64,000 nucleotides of DNA, from NCBI RefSeq assembly GCF_005502745.1, contig NZ_SCNL01000001.1, positions 186,001-250,000 on the forward strand, written 5' to 3'. Position 1 is the first letter of the stretch; each line of letters starts with the position of its first letter. A model generated the notes under the pieces. It ran no database searches and was not told where the DNA came from. It saw only the letters and a program-made list of their open reading frames with translations. The DNA comes from Sphingomonas sp. 3P27F8. Its GTDB lineage: Bacteria; Pseudomonadota; Alphaproteobacteria; Sphingomonadales; Sphingomonadaceae. Below are positions 28,282 to 37,311 of this stretch, in pieces. A program made the position numbers and the translations under genes.

Positions 28282-29015
28282 CGAACCGCCTCGACGTGAT
28301 TCGCGTACCCGTCCTCAGCGACAATTACAGCTGGCTCGTCCACGATCCCGACACCGGGGAGACGATGGTGATCGATCCGGGCGAGGCGCAGCCCGTTCTG
28401 GATGCCGCTGCCACGCGCGGGTGGACGATCACGCAGGTGTGGAACACGCACTGGCATCCCGATCATGTCGGCGGAAACGGGGCGATCGTCGCCGCGACCG
28501 GCGCGATCATCACCGGCCCCGAAGCGGAGCGGGCGAAGATCGGCCATCTCGATCGCGGGGTCGGTGAGGGCGATGTGGTGACGCTGGGCACGCACGAGGC
28601 TGTGGTGTTGGCGGTGCCGGGTCACACCGCGGGCCACATCGCCTTTCACTTCGCGGGCGACGGCGCGGTGTTCACCGGCGATACGCTGTTCGCGATGGGT
28701 TGCGGACGGCTGTTCGAGGGCGATGCGGCGCAGATGCTGGCGAATATGCGCCGCTTCGCCGCGCTGCCGGATGAGACGCTGGTCTATTGCGGACACGAAT
28801 ATACCCAGTCGAACGGCCGCTTCGCACTGGTGGCGGAGCCGGATAACGACGCTATCCGTGAGCGGATGGTGGCGGTGGATGAAGCGCGCGCGGCGGGCGA
28901 GGCCACCGTGCCCACCACGATCGGGCTGGAGCGCGCCACCAATCCCTTCCTGCGCGCGCCCGATGCCGCGACGCTCGCGGCGCGGCGCCACGCAAAGGAT
29001 GAATTTCGCGGCTGA
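28278..29015 (+). CDS. gloB: Hydroxyacylglutathione hydrolase (glyoxalase II)
   Basis: The product has 245 residues and hydrolyses S-lactoylglutathione to lactate and glutathione. It has the metallo-beta-lactamase fold with the binuclear metal motif THWHPDH, further ligands in PGHTAGH and FTGDTLF, and the glutathione-site region YCGHEYT. The C-terminal part with ATNPFLR is characteristic of GloB. It begins at the ATG overlapping the nitronate monooxygenase stop and completes the methylglyoxal pathway with gloA upstream. Confidence 0.95.
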   Translation: MTNRLDVIRVPVLSDNYSWLVHDPDTGETMVIDPGEAQPVLDAAATRGWTITQVWNTHWHPDHVGGNGAIVAATGAIITGPEAERAKIGHLDRGVGEGDVVTLGTHEAVVLAVPGHTAGHIAFHFAGDGAVFTGDTLFAMGCGRLFEGDAAQMLANMRRFAALPDETLVYCGHEYTQSNGRFALVAEPDNDAIRERMVAVDEARAAGEATVPTTIGLERATNPFLRAPDAATLAARRHAKDEFRG

Positions 29016-29057
29016 TGTCGCTATATCGTCGGGTGCGGGGCCGAAGGAGTTGATACC

Positions 29058-29468
29058 ATGCGTATGATCCTCATTCCACTGGCCGCCGCCGCGATCGGGG
29101 CGGGCGCGATCGCCATTGCCGCCCCGGGCAACCGGAATGATCGCGCGGCCGCCGATGAAGCCGCCTTTCAAAAGGAGGTATCCGGGCTTGTGCCGGGCAA
29201 GCCGGTTGACTGCATTGGCACCCGCCTCAACAACGGCTCGGTAAAGGCGATCGGTTCGCGGCTGATCTACCGCATCAACAGCAAGCGGGTTTACGTCAAC
29301 GAGACCAACGGCGGCTGCGAGGCGGTCGCACGCGGCGACGCGCTGGTCACCCGGCAATTCTCCACGCAATTGTGCCGCGGCGATATCGCGCGCACGGTGA
29401 ACATGCCCGCGCGGATCGACAGCGGCACTTGCACGATGGGCAGTTTCATACCCTATCAAGCACGCTGA
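29058..29468 (+). CDS. Exported hypothetical protein with four cysteines
   Basis: The 136-residue product has a signal peptide (MRMILIPLAAAAIGAGAIAIAAPG). The mature domain has four cysteines (in VDCIGTR, GGCEAV, QLCRGD and SGTCTMG) that could form two disulfides in the periplasm. The sequence type recurs in sphingomonads as short proteins of unknown function. It starts 42 bases after gloB and may be read through from that operon. An alternative ATG at 29064 would shorten it by two residues. Confidence 0.7.
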   Translation: MRMILIPLAAAAIGAGAIAIAAPGNRNDRAAADEAAFQKEVSGLVPGKPVDCIGTRLNNGSVKAIGSRLIYRINSKRVYVNETNGGCEAVARGDALVTRQFSTQLCRGDIARTVNMPARIDSGTCTMGSFIPYQAR

Positions 29469-29494
29469 ATTTCCGGCAGAGACCCGATCATCAC

Positions 29495-29531
29495 GGGCCG
29501 CGCGATCGCTTGCACGGCAAGCTGGCGGCCC
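29495..29531 (+). promoter_or_regulatory. Two-stem structured leader before the PLP-enzyme gene
   Basis: An outer stem GGGCCG (29495-29500) with CGGCCC (29526-29531) encloses an inner hairpin GCTTGC-ACG-GCAAGC (29508-29522). It ends 18 bases before the start codon of a sulfur amino acid enzyme. It could be a regulatory RNA element or simply the terminator of the upstream gene. It does not match any riboswitch consensus I can confirm. Confidence 0.35.
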
Positions 29532-29549
29532 CTCGTTCGGAGATCATGA

Positions 29550-30869
29550 ATGACCAATGAAACCGAAGCCGATCTGACCTGCATTGCGGCGCGCGTATCG
29601 CCCCGGCCGGAAATCGAAAAGATCGGCGGCCGCAAGCTCAAGCCGTCGACGCTGATGATGGGGCACGGCTATGATCCGGCGCTGTCCGAAGGCGCGCTGA
29701 AGCCGCCGATCTTTCTCACCTCCACCTTCGTCTTCCCCAATGCCGCTGCCGGAAAGCGTCATTTCGAGGGGGTCACCGGCAAGCGGCCCGGCGGCGCCGA
29801 GGGCTTGGTCTATTCACGCTTCAATGGCCCGAATCAGGAGATTCTGGAGGATCGCCTGGCCATCTGGGAAGAGGCCGAGGATGCGCTCGCCTTCTCCTCC
29901 GGCATGTCGGCGATCGCCACGCTGTTTCTGTCGATGGTCGAGCCGGGTGACACGATCGTCCATTCCGGTCCGCTCTATGCCGCCACGGAAACGCTGATCG
30001 GCCGCATCCTCGGGCGGTTCGGGGTCAAATGGCTCGATTTCCCGGCCGGCGCGACGCGCGAGGAAATCGACGCGGTGATGAAGGAGGCGGCGAAGGGCAA
30101 GGTCGCGCTGATCTATCTGGAAAGCCCCGCCAACCCGACCAACGCGCTGGTCGACGTGGAGGCGGTGGCGGCGAGCCGGGATGCGATCTTCGCCGACGCC
30201 GAGGCGAAGCCGCCGATCGCGATCGACAACACCTTCCTGGGCCCGCTGTGGCACAAGCCGCTGCGGCATGGCGCGGATATCGTCGTCTATTCGCTCACCA
30301 AATATGCCGGCGGCCACAGCGATCTTGTCGCCGGCGGGGTGCTGGGCACGAAGGCGCACATCAACACGATCCGGCTGATGCGTAACACGATCGGCACGAT
30401 CTGCGACCCCAATACCGCGTGGATGCTGCTGCGCAGCCTGGAAACGCTGGAACTGCGCATGAGCCGAGCGGGCGAGAACGCGGAGAAGGTATGCGCCTTC
30501 CTCGCCGATCATCCCAAGGTGGAACGTGTCGGCTATCTCGGCTTCCTGGAGGGCGGGAAGGATGCGCGCCAAGCCGATATCTATCGGCGCCACTGCTCCG
30601 GCGCAGGCTCCACCTTCTCCTTGTACCTCAAGGGCGGCGAGGCCGAATCGTTCCGCTTCCTTGACGCGTTGCGCATCGCCAAGCTGGCGGTGAGCCTGGG
30701 TGGCACGGAAACGCTGGCGAGCCATCCCGCCGCGATGACGCATCTGTCGGTGCCCGATGCGCGCAAGCAGGCGCTCGGGATCACCGACAATCTCGTCCGT
30801 ATCTCGATCGGCGTGGAGGATGCGGACGACCTGATCGCCGATTTCGCCCAGGCGCTCGACGCGATCTGA
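29550..30869 (+). CDS. Cystathionine gamma-synthase family PLP-dependent enzyme
   Basis: The 439-residue product belongs to the Cys/Met metabolism PLP enzymes. Motifs include YSRFNGPNQEILEDRLA, the FSSGMSAIATLF segment, the GPLYAATETLIGRIL region, NPTNALVDV, and the PLP lysine in YSLTKYAGGHSDLVAGG. The C-terminus with SLGGTETLASHPAAMTH is family-typical. It is about 40 residues longer than E. coli MetB, mainly at the N-terminus. It could be a cystathionine gamma-synthase or lyase or a methionine gamma-lyase; the sequence alone does not decide. A strong terminator follows. Confidence 0.88.
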   Translation: MTNETEADLTCIAARVSPRPEIEKIGGRKLKPSTLMMGHGYDPALSEGALKPPIFLTSTFVFPNAAAGKRHFEGVTGKRPGGAEGLVYSRFNGPNQEILEDRLAIWEEAEDALAFSSGMSAIATLFLSMVEPGDTIVHSGPLYAATETLIGRILGRFGVKWLDFPAGATREEIDAVMKEAAKGKVALIYLESPANPTNALVDVEAVAASRDAIFADAEAKPPIAIDNTFLGPLWHKPLRHGADIVVYSLTKYAGGHSDLVAGGVLGTKAHINTIRLMRNTIGTICDPNTAWMLLRSLETLELRMSRAGENAEKVCAFLADHPKVERVGYLGFLEGGKDARQADIYRRHCSGAGSTFSLYLKGGEAESFRFLDALRIAKLAVSLGGTETLASHPAAMTHLSVPDARKQALGITDNLVRISIGVEDADDLIADFAQALDAI

Positions 30870-30877
30870 TCGCAACG

Positions 30878-30905
30878 GCGGGGCGGGGAAGCACCCCCGC
30901 CCCGC
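30878..30905 (+). terminator. Terminator of the PLP-enzyme gene
   Basis: GCGGGGCGGGG (30878-30888) pairs perfectly over 11 bp with CCCCGCCCCGC (30895-30905). A 6-base loop separates the arms and TATTT follows. Confidence 0.8.
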
Positions 30906-31003
30906 TATTTAACGCGAGCGACTTAATCCCTCTTCCCTCTTGGGCTTTGACACGGCATCCTGCGCATCAACGCGGCGATGACCGCGCACGGAGAGCGAAG
31001 AGA

Positions 31004-32464
31004 ATGGCGAAGCGAATCGCAGTGGTCGGCGCGGGCATGGGCGGGCTGTGCGCCGCAATCCTGGCGCGACAGGCCGGCCATGATGTGACCATCTACGAAC
31101 ATGCCGATTCGGTCGGCGGCACCTGGCGCGCCAATCGCTACCCCGGCGTCGCCTGTGACGTGCCGGCGATCCTCTATCAGTTCAGCTTCGCGCCCAATCC
31201 GATGTGGAGCCATCACTACGCCCGCGGGCCGGAAATCCACGCCTATACCAAGTCACTGGTGGATCAATTCGGGCTGGCCCCGTCGCTCCACCTTAACGAA
31301 GGGGTGACGAAGGCGACGTGGGACGAGGAGACGCGGCAGTGGACGATCGAGACTGAAAAGGGCGCGACCGGGGCGTTCGACGTGATCGTACCGGCGCTGG
31401 GGCAGCTCAGCCGCCCGACTTTTCCCGATATCGCCGGTGTCCACGATTTCGCCGGCGCGAAGTGGCACGCCGCCGACTGGCCCGAATCCCCCGATCTCAA
31501 GGGCAAGCGCGTGGGCGTGATCGGCTCGGCGGCGAGCGCGGTGCAGCTCATCCCCGAAATCGCCAGGGAAGCCGGGCATCTCGTCGTGTTTCAGCGGACC
31601 GCCAACTGGTGCGTCCCGCGCAACGACGTGCCGCTGACGCCCGAGGCCAAGACGCTGCTCGCCACCAATATCGACGTGGCGATGAAGCTCGGCGCGATGC
31701 AGCGCCAGATGATCTTCGATCAGGCGGACAATTTCTCGTGGCAGGCGTTTCAGTGGACGCCGGAGGGCCGCGCCGCGTCCACCCGCACCGCGCTCGATCA
31801 TCTCGAGGCGCAGGTGCCGGACGCGGAGCTGCGCCGCAAGCTCACCCCCGATTATCCGATCGGCTGCAAGCGCATCCTCATCACCGACGATTTCTATCCC
31901 GCGCTGATGCGCGACAATGTGACGCTGGAAACCGCGCCGATCGAGCGGATCGAGGCTGGCGGTGTGCGCGTGGCGGGTGGATTCCACGATCTGGACGTGC
32001 TGGTCTTCGCCACCGGCTTCGAGACGACACAATGGAATTGGTCGATGGCGGTGACGGGCAAGGGTGGGGAGACGCTTGCGCAGCGCTGGCAGGACGGGCC
32101 GGAAGCCTATCTCGGCATCATGGTCTCGGGCTTCCCCAACATGTTCATCCTCTATGGCCCCAACACGAACCTCGGCCACAATTCGATCAGCTTCATGATC
32201 GAGGCGCAGGTGAACTACATGCTCAGGACGCTTGCCGCGCTGGAGAATGAAGGCGCGGCGGCGGCGGATGTCACGGCGGAGGGGCAGCGGCGCTTCTATC
32301 AACGGATCGAACAGGCGTTGTCCGCCACCGTGTGGGCCGATCCGCATTGCAACAGCTGGTACAAGGCTTCGAACGGGCGCATCTATCAGAACTGGTCGGG
32401 CAATTGCGCCAGCTACGCCGAGGCGACCGCCACCATCGATCGGGAGGAAGTGGCCTTCGCCTGA
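31004..32464 (+). CDS. FAD-dependent monooxygenase, Baeyer-Villiger type
   Basis: The 486-residue product is a class B flavoprotein. It has the FAD Rossmann motif GAGMGGLCAA, a second dinucleotide site for NADPH (GVIGSAASAVQLIPEIA), and between them FAGAKWHAADWP. This last matches the Baeyer-Villiger fingerprint FxGxxxHxxxWP. CGVIGS-like and FATGFET motifs complete the fold. Enzymes of this type insert oxygen next to a ketone or oxidise heteroatoms. The start at 31004 gives the dinucleotide motif its usual place near residue 10; an in-frame ATG-type start at 30947 would add 19 basic residues. Confidence 0.9.
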   Translation: MAKRIAVVGAGMGGLCAAILARQAGHDVTIYEHADSVGGTWRANRYPGVACDVPAILYQFSFAPNPMWSHHYARGPEIHAYTKSLVDQFGLAPSLHLNEGVTKATWDEETRQWTIETEKGATGAFDVIVPALGQLSRPTFPDIAGVHDFAGAKWHAADWPESPDLKGKRVGVIGSAASAVQLIPEIAREAGHLVVFQRTANWCVPRNDVPLTPEAKTLLATNIDVAMKLGAMQRQMIFDQADNFSWQAFQWTPEGRAASTRTALDHLEAQVPDAELRRKLTPDYPIGCKRILITDDFYPALMRDNVTLETAPIERIEAGGVRVAGGFHDLDVLVFATGFETTQWNWSMAVTGKGGETLAQRWQDGPEAYLGIMVSGFPNMFILYGPNTNLGHNSISFMIEAQVNYMLRTLAALENEGAAAADVTAEGQRRFYQRIEQALSATVWADPHCNSWYKASNGRIYQNWSGNCASYAEATATIDREEVAFA

Positions 32465-32468
32465 AGGC

Positions 32469-33197
32469 TCAGGCCGGCTCCGCGAACGTCGCGATCGATA
32501 CGCCCGGCGGCATCGGAACGCGGCCGACGAGATGCCGCTCCAGCCGGAAGATCGTCTCGAACAGGCGGTTGAGCGGCGCGGGCGGCGGCGTGTCGTCGCT
32601 GTCGTCGCGGCCGGTGATGCGGCCGGCTACCCGCGCGCCCGCCGCGAGCGGAAACAGCAGGGAATTGAAATAGCCCAGCTTGCGCGGCTTGAGCCCGGCG
32701 TCGGTGATCGCCTTCGCCAGCGTCGCCTTGGAATAGCGGCGATGGTGGTGGTTCACCACGTCGTGTGCGCTCCACATCCATTGATGCGCCGGCACGGTAA
32801 TGAGGATGCGGCCCCCCGGCGCGAGCCGCTCGCGCATCGCGCGCAGCGCCGCTACGTCATCCTCGATATGCTCCACCACGTCGAGCACGGCGATCAGATC
32901 ATAATGCGCCTTGGGCACCCCCGGCAGCACCGGCAGCGGCGCCTCGCCCACGTCCCTGCCCAGCCGCTGGCTCGCGATCGCGCGGGCGGCGGGGTCGATC
33001 TCGATCGCATCCACCTCGCCGAACTGCGCCAGCATCGGCAGATTGTGCCCGGTGCCGCAGCCGATCTCCAGGATCTTCGCCTGTCGCGGCAGCCTGCCTT
33101 CGCGCGTGATGAAGTCGGCGAGGATGTCGCGGCGGGCGCGATACCACCAGTGCGTGGAATCGTGCGCCGCCATGCGGTCATAGATTACGCGATCCAT
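32469..33197 (-). CDS. Class I SAM-dependent methyltransferase
   Basis: The 242-residue product has the methyltransferase motif I ILEIGCGTGHNLPML, motif II around VDAIEIDP, and DLIAVLDVVEHIEDD with the acidic post-I region. A C-terminal hydrophobic stretch (GYFNSLLFPLAAGARVAGRI) could touch the membrane. Such enzymes accompany glycosyltransferases in lipid-linked sugar loci. It starts one base before the end of the gtrA-like gene on the same strand, so the two are co-transcribed. The substrate is unknown. Confidence 0.85.
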   Translation of the reverse strand: MDRVIYDRMAAHDSTHWWYRARRDILADFITREGRLPRQAKILEIGCGTGHNLPMLAQFGEVDAIEIDPAARAIASQRLGRDVGEAPLPVLPGVPKAHYDLIAVLDVVEHIEDDVAALRAMRERLAPGGRILITVPAHQWMWSAHDVVNHHHRRYSKATLAKAITDAGLKPRKLGYFNSLLFPLAAGARVAGRITGRDDSDDTPPPAPLNRLFETIFRLERHLVGRVPMPPGVSIATFAEPA

Positions 33198-33198
33198 A

Positions 33199-33627
33199 TC
33201 AAGCGAACACCAGCCAGCGATTGAGGATGAAGGTGAAGATCGTCGCGAGCGCGACCGCCGGAAGCAGCGGCGCCCATGCCGGGAAACCCAGCCACGCGGT
33301 GCCGATCCAGGTGATGACGGCGTTGAGCGCCATGCCCGACGCCTGCACCGCGACGAACTTCACCTGCTGCGCGGCGCCGGGCTGGCGCGTGCCGTGCCCC
33401 CTGAAGCTCCAGCGGCTGTGCAGGAAGAACCCCGCCGTCACCGCCACGGCGAACGCGAACGGCACCGCATAGACGGCGTGCGCGCGGGAGAAGACGAAGA
33501 AGGTGAGCGGCAGATAGACCGCCGAATAGATCACCGTCGACAGGCCGCCCGCGATCCCGAAACGCACCAGTTGCCAGAATATCTCGCGCGTGCGCGGTGA
33601 TCGGAAATGCCTGCGAACCGCTTCCAC
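33199..33627 (-). CDS. GtrA-family membrane protein
   Basis: The 142-residue product starts with GTG and has four membrane helices typical of GtrA/PF04138. The motif FGIAGGLSTVIYSAVY in helix 1 and FFLHSRWSF before helix 3 are characteristic, and RWLVFA ends the protein. GtrA-like proteins help move or present polyprenyl-linked sugars at the inner membrane. Co-transcription with a methyltransferase and divergence from a large GT-C-like protein support a surface-glycan role. Confidence 0.88.
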   Translation of the reverse strand: MEAVRRHFRSPRTREIFWQLVRFGIAGGLSTVIYSAVYLPLTFFVFSRAHAVYAVPFAFAVAVTAGFFLHSRWSFRGHGTRQPGAAQQVKFVAVQASGMALNAVITWIGTAWLGFPAWAPLLPAVALATIFTFILNRWLVFA

Positions 33628-33726
33628 GCCTTGCCCTTTGCGCCGGCCGCGATACAGCGGCGAACCGGCATTTCACCGCCCCGGCGTCTAGAGGCACCGG
33701 AGCCATGAGGAAAGTCCCCTTTGACG

Positions 33727-35505
33727 ATGCGCGACGCACGGTCGTTTCTGCCGGCACTCGACAGGCACTGGCTCCGCCTCACCCTGCTCGCATGGGCGGT
33801 TATCGCGCTCTGGTATGTGATCCAGCGCTGGGCGGCGATCCACTGGCTGTCGCTGGGCGACACCGACGACAATATGCGCCTGATGCAGGTCCGCGCGCTG
33901 CTCGATGGCCAGGGCTGGTACGATCTGCGCAATTACCGGCTCAATCCGCCGGGCGGCTTCAACATTCACTGGACCCGCCTGGTCGATCTGCCGATCGCCG
34001 CGCTGATCCTGCTGTTCCGTCCATTCCTCGGCACCGGCGAGGCGGAGCGGCTTGCCTGCGGCATCGCGCCGCTGCTGCCGCTGTCGCTTGCGCTGGTGGG
34101 GCTGGCGGCGACGACGCGTCGGCTGATCGCGCCGGTCGCATGGCCGCTGGCGATCGTGTTCATGCTCTGCTCGACGGTCGCGCTGATGATGTTCATGCCC
34201 GAGCGCATCGATCATCACGGCTGGCAGCTCGCCATGCTTAGCCTGACGCTGGCGGGGCTGTGCGATCCGAAAGGCGCGCGCGGCGGCGCGGTCGTCGGCA
34301 TCGCCAGCGCGGTATCGCTGACGATCGGGCTGGAAATGCTGCCTTACGCGGTGATCGCCGGCGGGATCATCGCGCTCCGCTGGGTGTGGCAGGTGGAGTC
34401 GCGTGATCGGCTCACCACCTATGCGTTGACGATCGCGGGCGGATCGGCGGCGGGCTATGCCGCCTTCGCTTCCTACGACAATCGCGTGGCGCGATGCGAC
34501 GCGCTGACCCCGGTGTGGCTCTCCGTGATGGTGCTGGCGGGCGCGTTCCTGCTCGTCATGGCGATGCTTTCCCCCCGTCGCGCGGGCGTGCGGCTGACGC
34601 TGGCGGTGATCGCCGGTGCAGTGATCGCGGGCGCGTTTGCGCTGGTATTCCCGCAATGCCTCGGCCGCCCGGAGCAGGTTTCGGACGAACTATATCGCAA
34701 CTGGCTCGGCAATATCCGTGAGGCGAAGCCGATCTACCAACATGCTTTCCGCATCGGCTTTCCCGTCGCGGCGCTGCCGGTGATGGGGCTGATCGGCGCG
34801 GGAGTGGCGACATGGCGCGCGCGGCGGACCCCGGAGCTGCTGATCGGCTGGGCCTGCGTCGCGCTATTCGCCGCCTTCGCCTGCGCGATGTTGCTGTGGC
34901 AGATCCGCGCGGGGCCAGCGGCGCAGATGCTGGCGGTGCCGGGCGTCGCCGCGCTCGCATGGCTGATCTTCCCGTGGCTGCTCGGCCATCATTCCGTGTT
35001 CGTGCGGGTGTTCGGCACGGTTGGCGGTTTCGTGATTATCTCCGGTCTGTTCTCGGGCCTCGCCTTGCGCTGGTTCGATATCGACAAGCCCAGCCCCTAT
35101 GTGAACCGCGTCAACAAGGCGTCTGGCCGGTGCGTCACGCTGCCCGCGATGCAGCCGCTGGACAAGTTGCCGGCGCAGACGATGTTCACTTTCGTCGATC
35201 TGGGGCCGCGCCTCATCACGCTGACGCATCATTCGGCGATTGCCGGGCCCTATCATCGCAATGGCGATGCGATCCTCGACGTGCAGCATGCCTTCAGCGG
35301 ATCACCCGAGCAGGCCCGCGCGATCATGAAGCGCCATCGCGCAACGCTGTTGCTGGTCTGCCCGAACATGGCCGAATCGACGATCTACCGCTCGCGGGCG
35401 CCGCACGGCTTTTACGCCCGGCTGGCCAGTGCCGAGAAGTTTCCGTGGCTCACGCCGGTGCCCCTGCCGCGTAATTCGCCGCTGCGGGCGTTCCGCATCG
35501 ATTGA
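33727..35505 (+). CDS. Polytopic membrane protein resembling GT-C glycosyltransferases / AcrB-PglB type
   Basis: The product has 592 residues with about 10-12 membrane helices. After the first helix comes GDTDDNMRLMQVRALLDGQGWYD, an acidic periplasmic loop like the DxD loops of STT3/PglB and related GT-C enzymes, and HHGWQL follows a later helix. The C-terminal 130 residues form a periplasmic domain. It probably transfers a sugar from a polyprenyl carrier or is a membrane protein of that fold with another role. A TTG two codons upstream is an alternative start. It is divergent from gtrA-like and methyltransferase genes. Confidence 0.65.
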   Translation: MRDARSFLPALDRHWLRLTLLAWAVIALWYVIQRWAAIHWLSLGDTDDNMRLMQVRALLDGQGWYDLRNYRLNPPGGFNIHWTRLVDLPIAALILLFRPFLGTGEAERLACGIAPLLPLSLALVGLAATTRRLIAPVAWPLAIVFMLCSTVALMMFMPERIDHHGWQLAMLSLTLAGLCDPKGARGGAVVGIASAVSLTIGLEMLPYAVIAGGIIALRWVWQVESRDRLTTYALTIAGGSAAGYAAFASYDNRVARCDALTPVWLSVMVLAGAFLLVMAMLSPRRAGVRLTLAVIAGAVIAGAFALVFPQCLGRPEQVSDELYRNWLGNIREAKPIYQHAFRIGFPVAALPVMGLIGAGVATWRARRTPELLIGWACVALFAAFACAMLLWQIRAGPAAQMLAVPGVAALAWLIFPWLLGHHSVFVRVFGTVGGFVIISGLFSGLALRWFDIDKPSPYVNRVNKASGRCVTLPAMQPLDKLPAQTMFTFVDLGPRLITLTHHSAIAGPYHRNGDAILDVQHAFSGSPEQARAIMKRHRATLLLVCPNMAESTIYRSRAPHGFYARLASAEKFPWLTPVPLPRNSPLRAFRID

Positions 35506-35520
35506 GCGGGCGGCGCTCGC

Positions 35521-36138
35521 TCAACGCAGCTGCGATTGAATACCGTCGATCACGAACTGTACCGCGAGCGCGGCGAGCAGCACGCCGAGCAGCCGCGTGA
35601 TCACGGCCTCGATCTTCGGCCCCAGCACGCGCATCAGGCTCCCCGCCGCCAGCAGCGCCGCGAGCGTAAGCCCGAGGTTGAGCCACATCGCGCCAAGCAC
35701 CACCAGGCTGCGCTCGATCCCGTCGTTGCGCGCCATCAGCAGCATGACCGATGCGATCGATCCCGGCCCCGCGATCATCGGCATCGCCATCGGGAAGATC
35801 GAGACGTCCTCCGCCTCCGCCTGCGTCACCTTCGCCGCGCGATCCTCGCGCCGCTGGGTGCGCTTCTCGAATACCATCTCGAGCGCGATCAGGAACAGCA
35901 TGATCCCGCCCGCGATACGGAAACTGGCCAGTTCGATGCCCAGGCCATGCAACAGCTTCTCGCCGAACAGCGCGAAGATCGTCAGAATGACCGCCGCCAC
36001 GCCGACCGCGCGGATCGCCATCGCGCGGCGATGCACCGCCGTCGCCCCGGCGGTCAGCCCGGCGAAGATCGGTGCGCAGCCGGGCGGATCGATCACCACG
36101 AAAAACGTGGCGAACGCGGAAATGAACAGCTCGATCAT
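35521..36138 (-). CDS. MarC family integral membrane protein
   Basis: The 205-residue product has six predicted helices and the MarC motifs FFVVIDPPGCAPIF near the N-terminus, IPFAMP-like FPMAMPMIAGPGSIASVMLL in the second half, and GIMLFLIALEM between. MarC proteins are inner-membrane proteins whose transport substrate is unknown; the old link to multiple antibiotic resistance is not supported. It is the last gene of the yggT-DUF167-folD-marC series on the minus strand. Confidence 0.88.
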   Translation of the reverse strand: MIELFISAFATFFVVIDPPGCAPIFAGLTAGATAVHRRAMAIRAVGVAAVILTIFALFGEKLLHGLGIELASFRIAGGIMLFLIALEMVFEKRTQRREDRAAKVTQAEAEDVSIFPMAMPMIAGPGSIASVMLLMARNDGIERSLVVLGAMWLNLGLTLAALLAAGSLMRVLGPKIEAVITRLLGVLLAALAVQFVIDGIQSQLR

Positions 36139-36148
36139 CGCGGCGCGC

Positions 36149-37012
36149 TCAGATGTCGAACGCCACGCCCTGCCGCCGGCACGCCGAAACCAGCGTGTTG
36201 CGGAGCAGGCAGGCGATCGTCATCGGCCCGACGCCGCCCGGCACCGGGGTCATCGCGGCGGCGACGTGCGCGCAGGCCGGATCGATATCTCCCACCAGCC
36301 CCGCTTCGGTGCGGTTGATGCCGACATCGATCAGCGTTGCGCCCGGCTTGATCCAGTCCGCCCGCACCATGCCGGCGCGCCCCACTGCCGCGACGACGAT
36401 ATCCGCGCGGCGGACCGCATCCGGCAGGTCGCGCGTGCGCGAATGCGCGACGGTCACGGTGCAGCTTTCGCGGATCAGCAGCTGCGCCATCGGCTTGCCG
36501 ACGATGTTCGATCGGCCGATCACCACCGCATCCAGCCCGGAAAGGTCGCCCAGCTCGTCCTTGAGCAGCATCAGGCAGCCGAGCGGCGTGCAGGGCACGA
36601 ATCCCTCTAGCCCGGTCGCCAGCCGCCCGGCGTTGACGGGATGAAAGCCGTCGACATCCTTGTCCGGGTCGATGCGGGTGATGACGTTGCGCTCGTCGAT
36701 ATGCGCGGGGAGCGGCAATTGGACGAGGATGCCGTCCACGGTCGGATCGGCATTGAGGCGATCGACCAGTGCGATCAGATCGGATTCGCTGGTGGCTTCG
36801 GGCAGGCGATGCTCGAAACTCTCCATCCCGGCGGCAAGCGTGGCCTTGCCCTTGGAGCGGACATATACGGACGAAGCGGGATCCTCACCCACCAGCACCA
36901 CGGCCAGCCCGGGCTTGCGCCCGCCTGCGGCCAGTAACGTCGCCGCGCCTTCCGCCACGCGCGCGCGCAGCCCGGCGGCGAATGCTTTTCCGTCGATTGT
37001 TTTTGCAGTCAT
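36149..37012 (-). CDS. folD: Bifunctional methylenetetrahydrofolate dehydrogenase/cyclohydrolase
   Basis: The 287-residue enzyme interconverts methylene-, methenyl- and formyl-tetrahydrofolate. Key features are YVRSKGKA with the catalytic Lys, [12 protein letters not shown], and the NADP site [31 protein letters not shown] is the family's C-terminal signature. Length is normal. Its ATG overlaps the stop of the DUF167 gene (ATGA), and marC follows after ten bases. Confidence 0.96.
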   Translation of the reverse strand: MTAKTIDGKAFAAGLRARVAEGAATLLAAGGRKPGLAVVLVGEDPASSVYVRSKGKATLAAGMESFEHRLPEATSESDLIALVDRLNADPTVDGILVQLPLPAHIDERNVITRIDPDKDVDGFHPVNAGRLATGLEGFVPCTPLGCLMLLKDELGDLSGLDAVVIGRSNIVGKPMAQLLIRESCTVTVAHSRTRDLPDAVRRADIVVAAVGRAGMVRADWIKPGATLIDVGINRTEAGLVGDIDPACAHVAAAMTPVPGGVGPMTIACLLRNTLVSACRRQGVAFDI

Positions 37013-37311
37013 GGGCCGTCGCCATAGAGCGCGCGGGCGCGTTCGGCCAGCGCCTGCGCATCGCCGCCGATCTTCACCCGCTTCAATCGGGCATTTTCGC
37101 CGGCGATGATCCGCACATCGCGCCTGGCCACCGAGAAGGATTTGGCGATCAGCACGATAAGCGCCGCATTGGCGGCGCCGTCGACCGGCGCTGCCGCAAG
37201 CCGGGCGGCAAGATGGTCAGCCGTGCCGGCCGTCAGCGCATCGTATCCGCCACGGGGCGTGACCCGCACCGACAGGACGATGCCGTCGGCGATCTGCCTC
37301 CAGCCGGTCAG
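37009..37311 (-). CDS. DUF167/YggU family protein, probably with a CTG start
   Basis: The family's conserved core is present: [27 protein letters not shown] and [14 protein letters not shown]. The first standard start is a GTG at 37269, which would cut into the first beta strand. The frame stays open to a CTG at 37311 that overlaps the yggT stop as CTGA. It then reads [16 protein letters not shown], exactly the N-terminus expected for this family, giving 100 residues. A GGAGG at about 37292 lies inside this extension. I therefore place the start at the CTG, with the GTG as fallback. The function of the family is unknown. Confidence 0.7.
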   Translation of the reverse strand: MTGWRQIADGIVLSVRVTPRGGYDALTAGTADHLAARLAAAPVDGAANAALIVLIAKSFSVARRDVRIIAGENARLKRVKIGGDAQALAERARALYGDGP

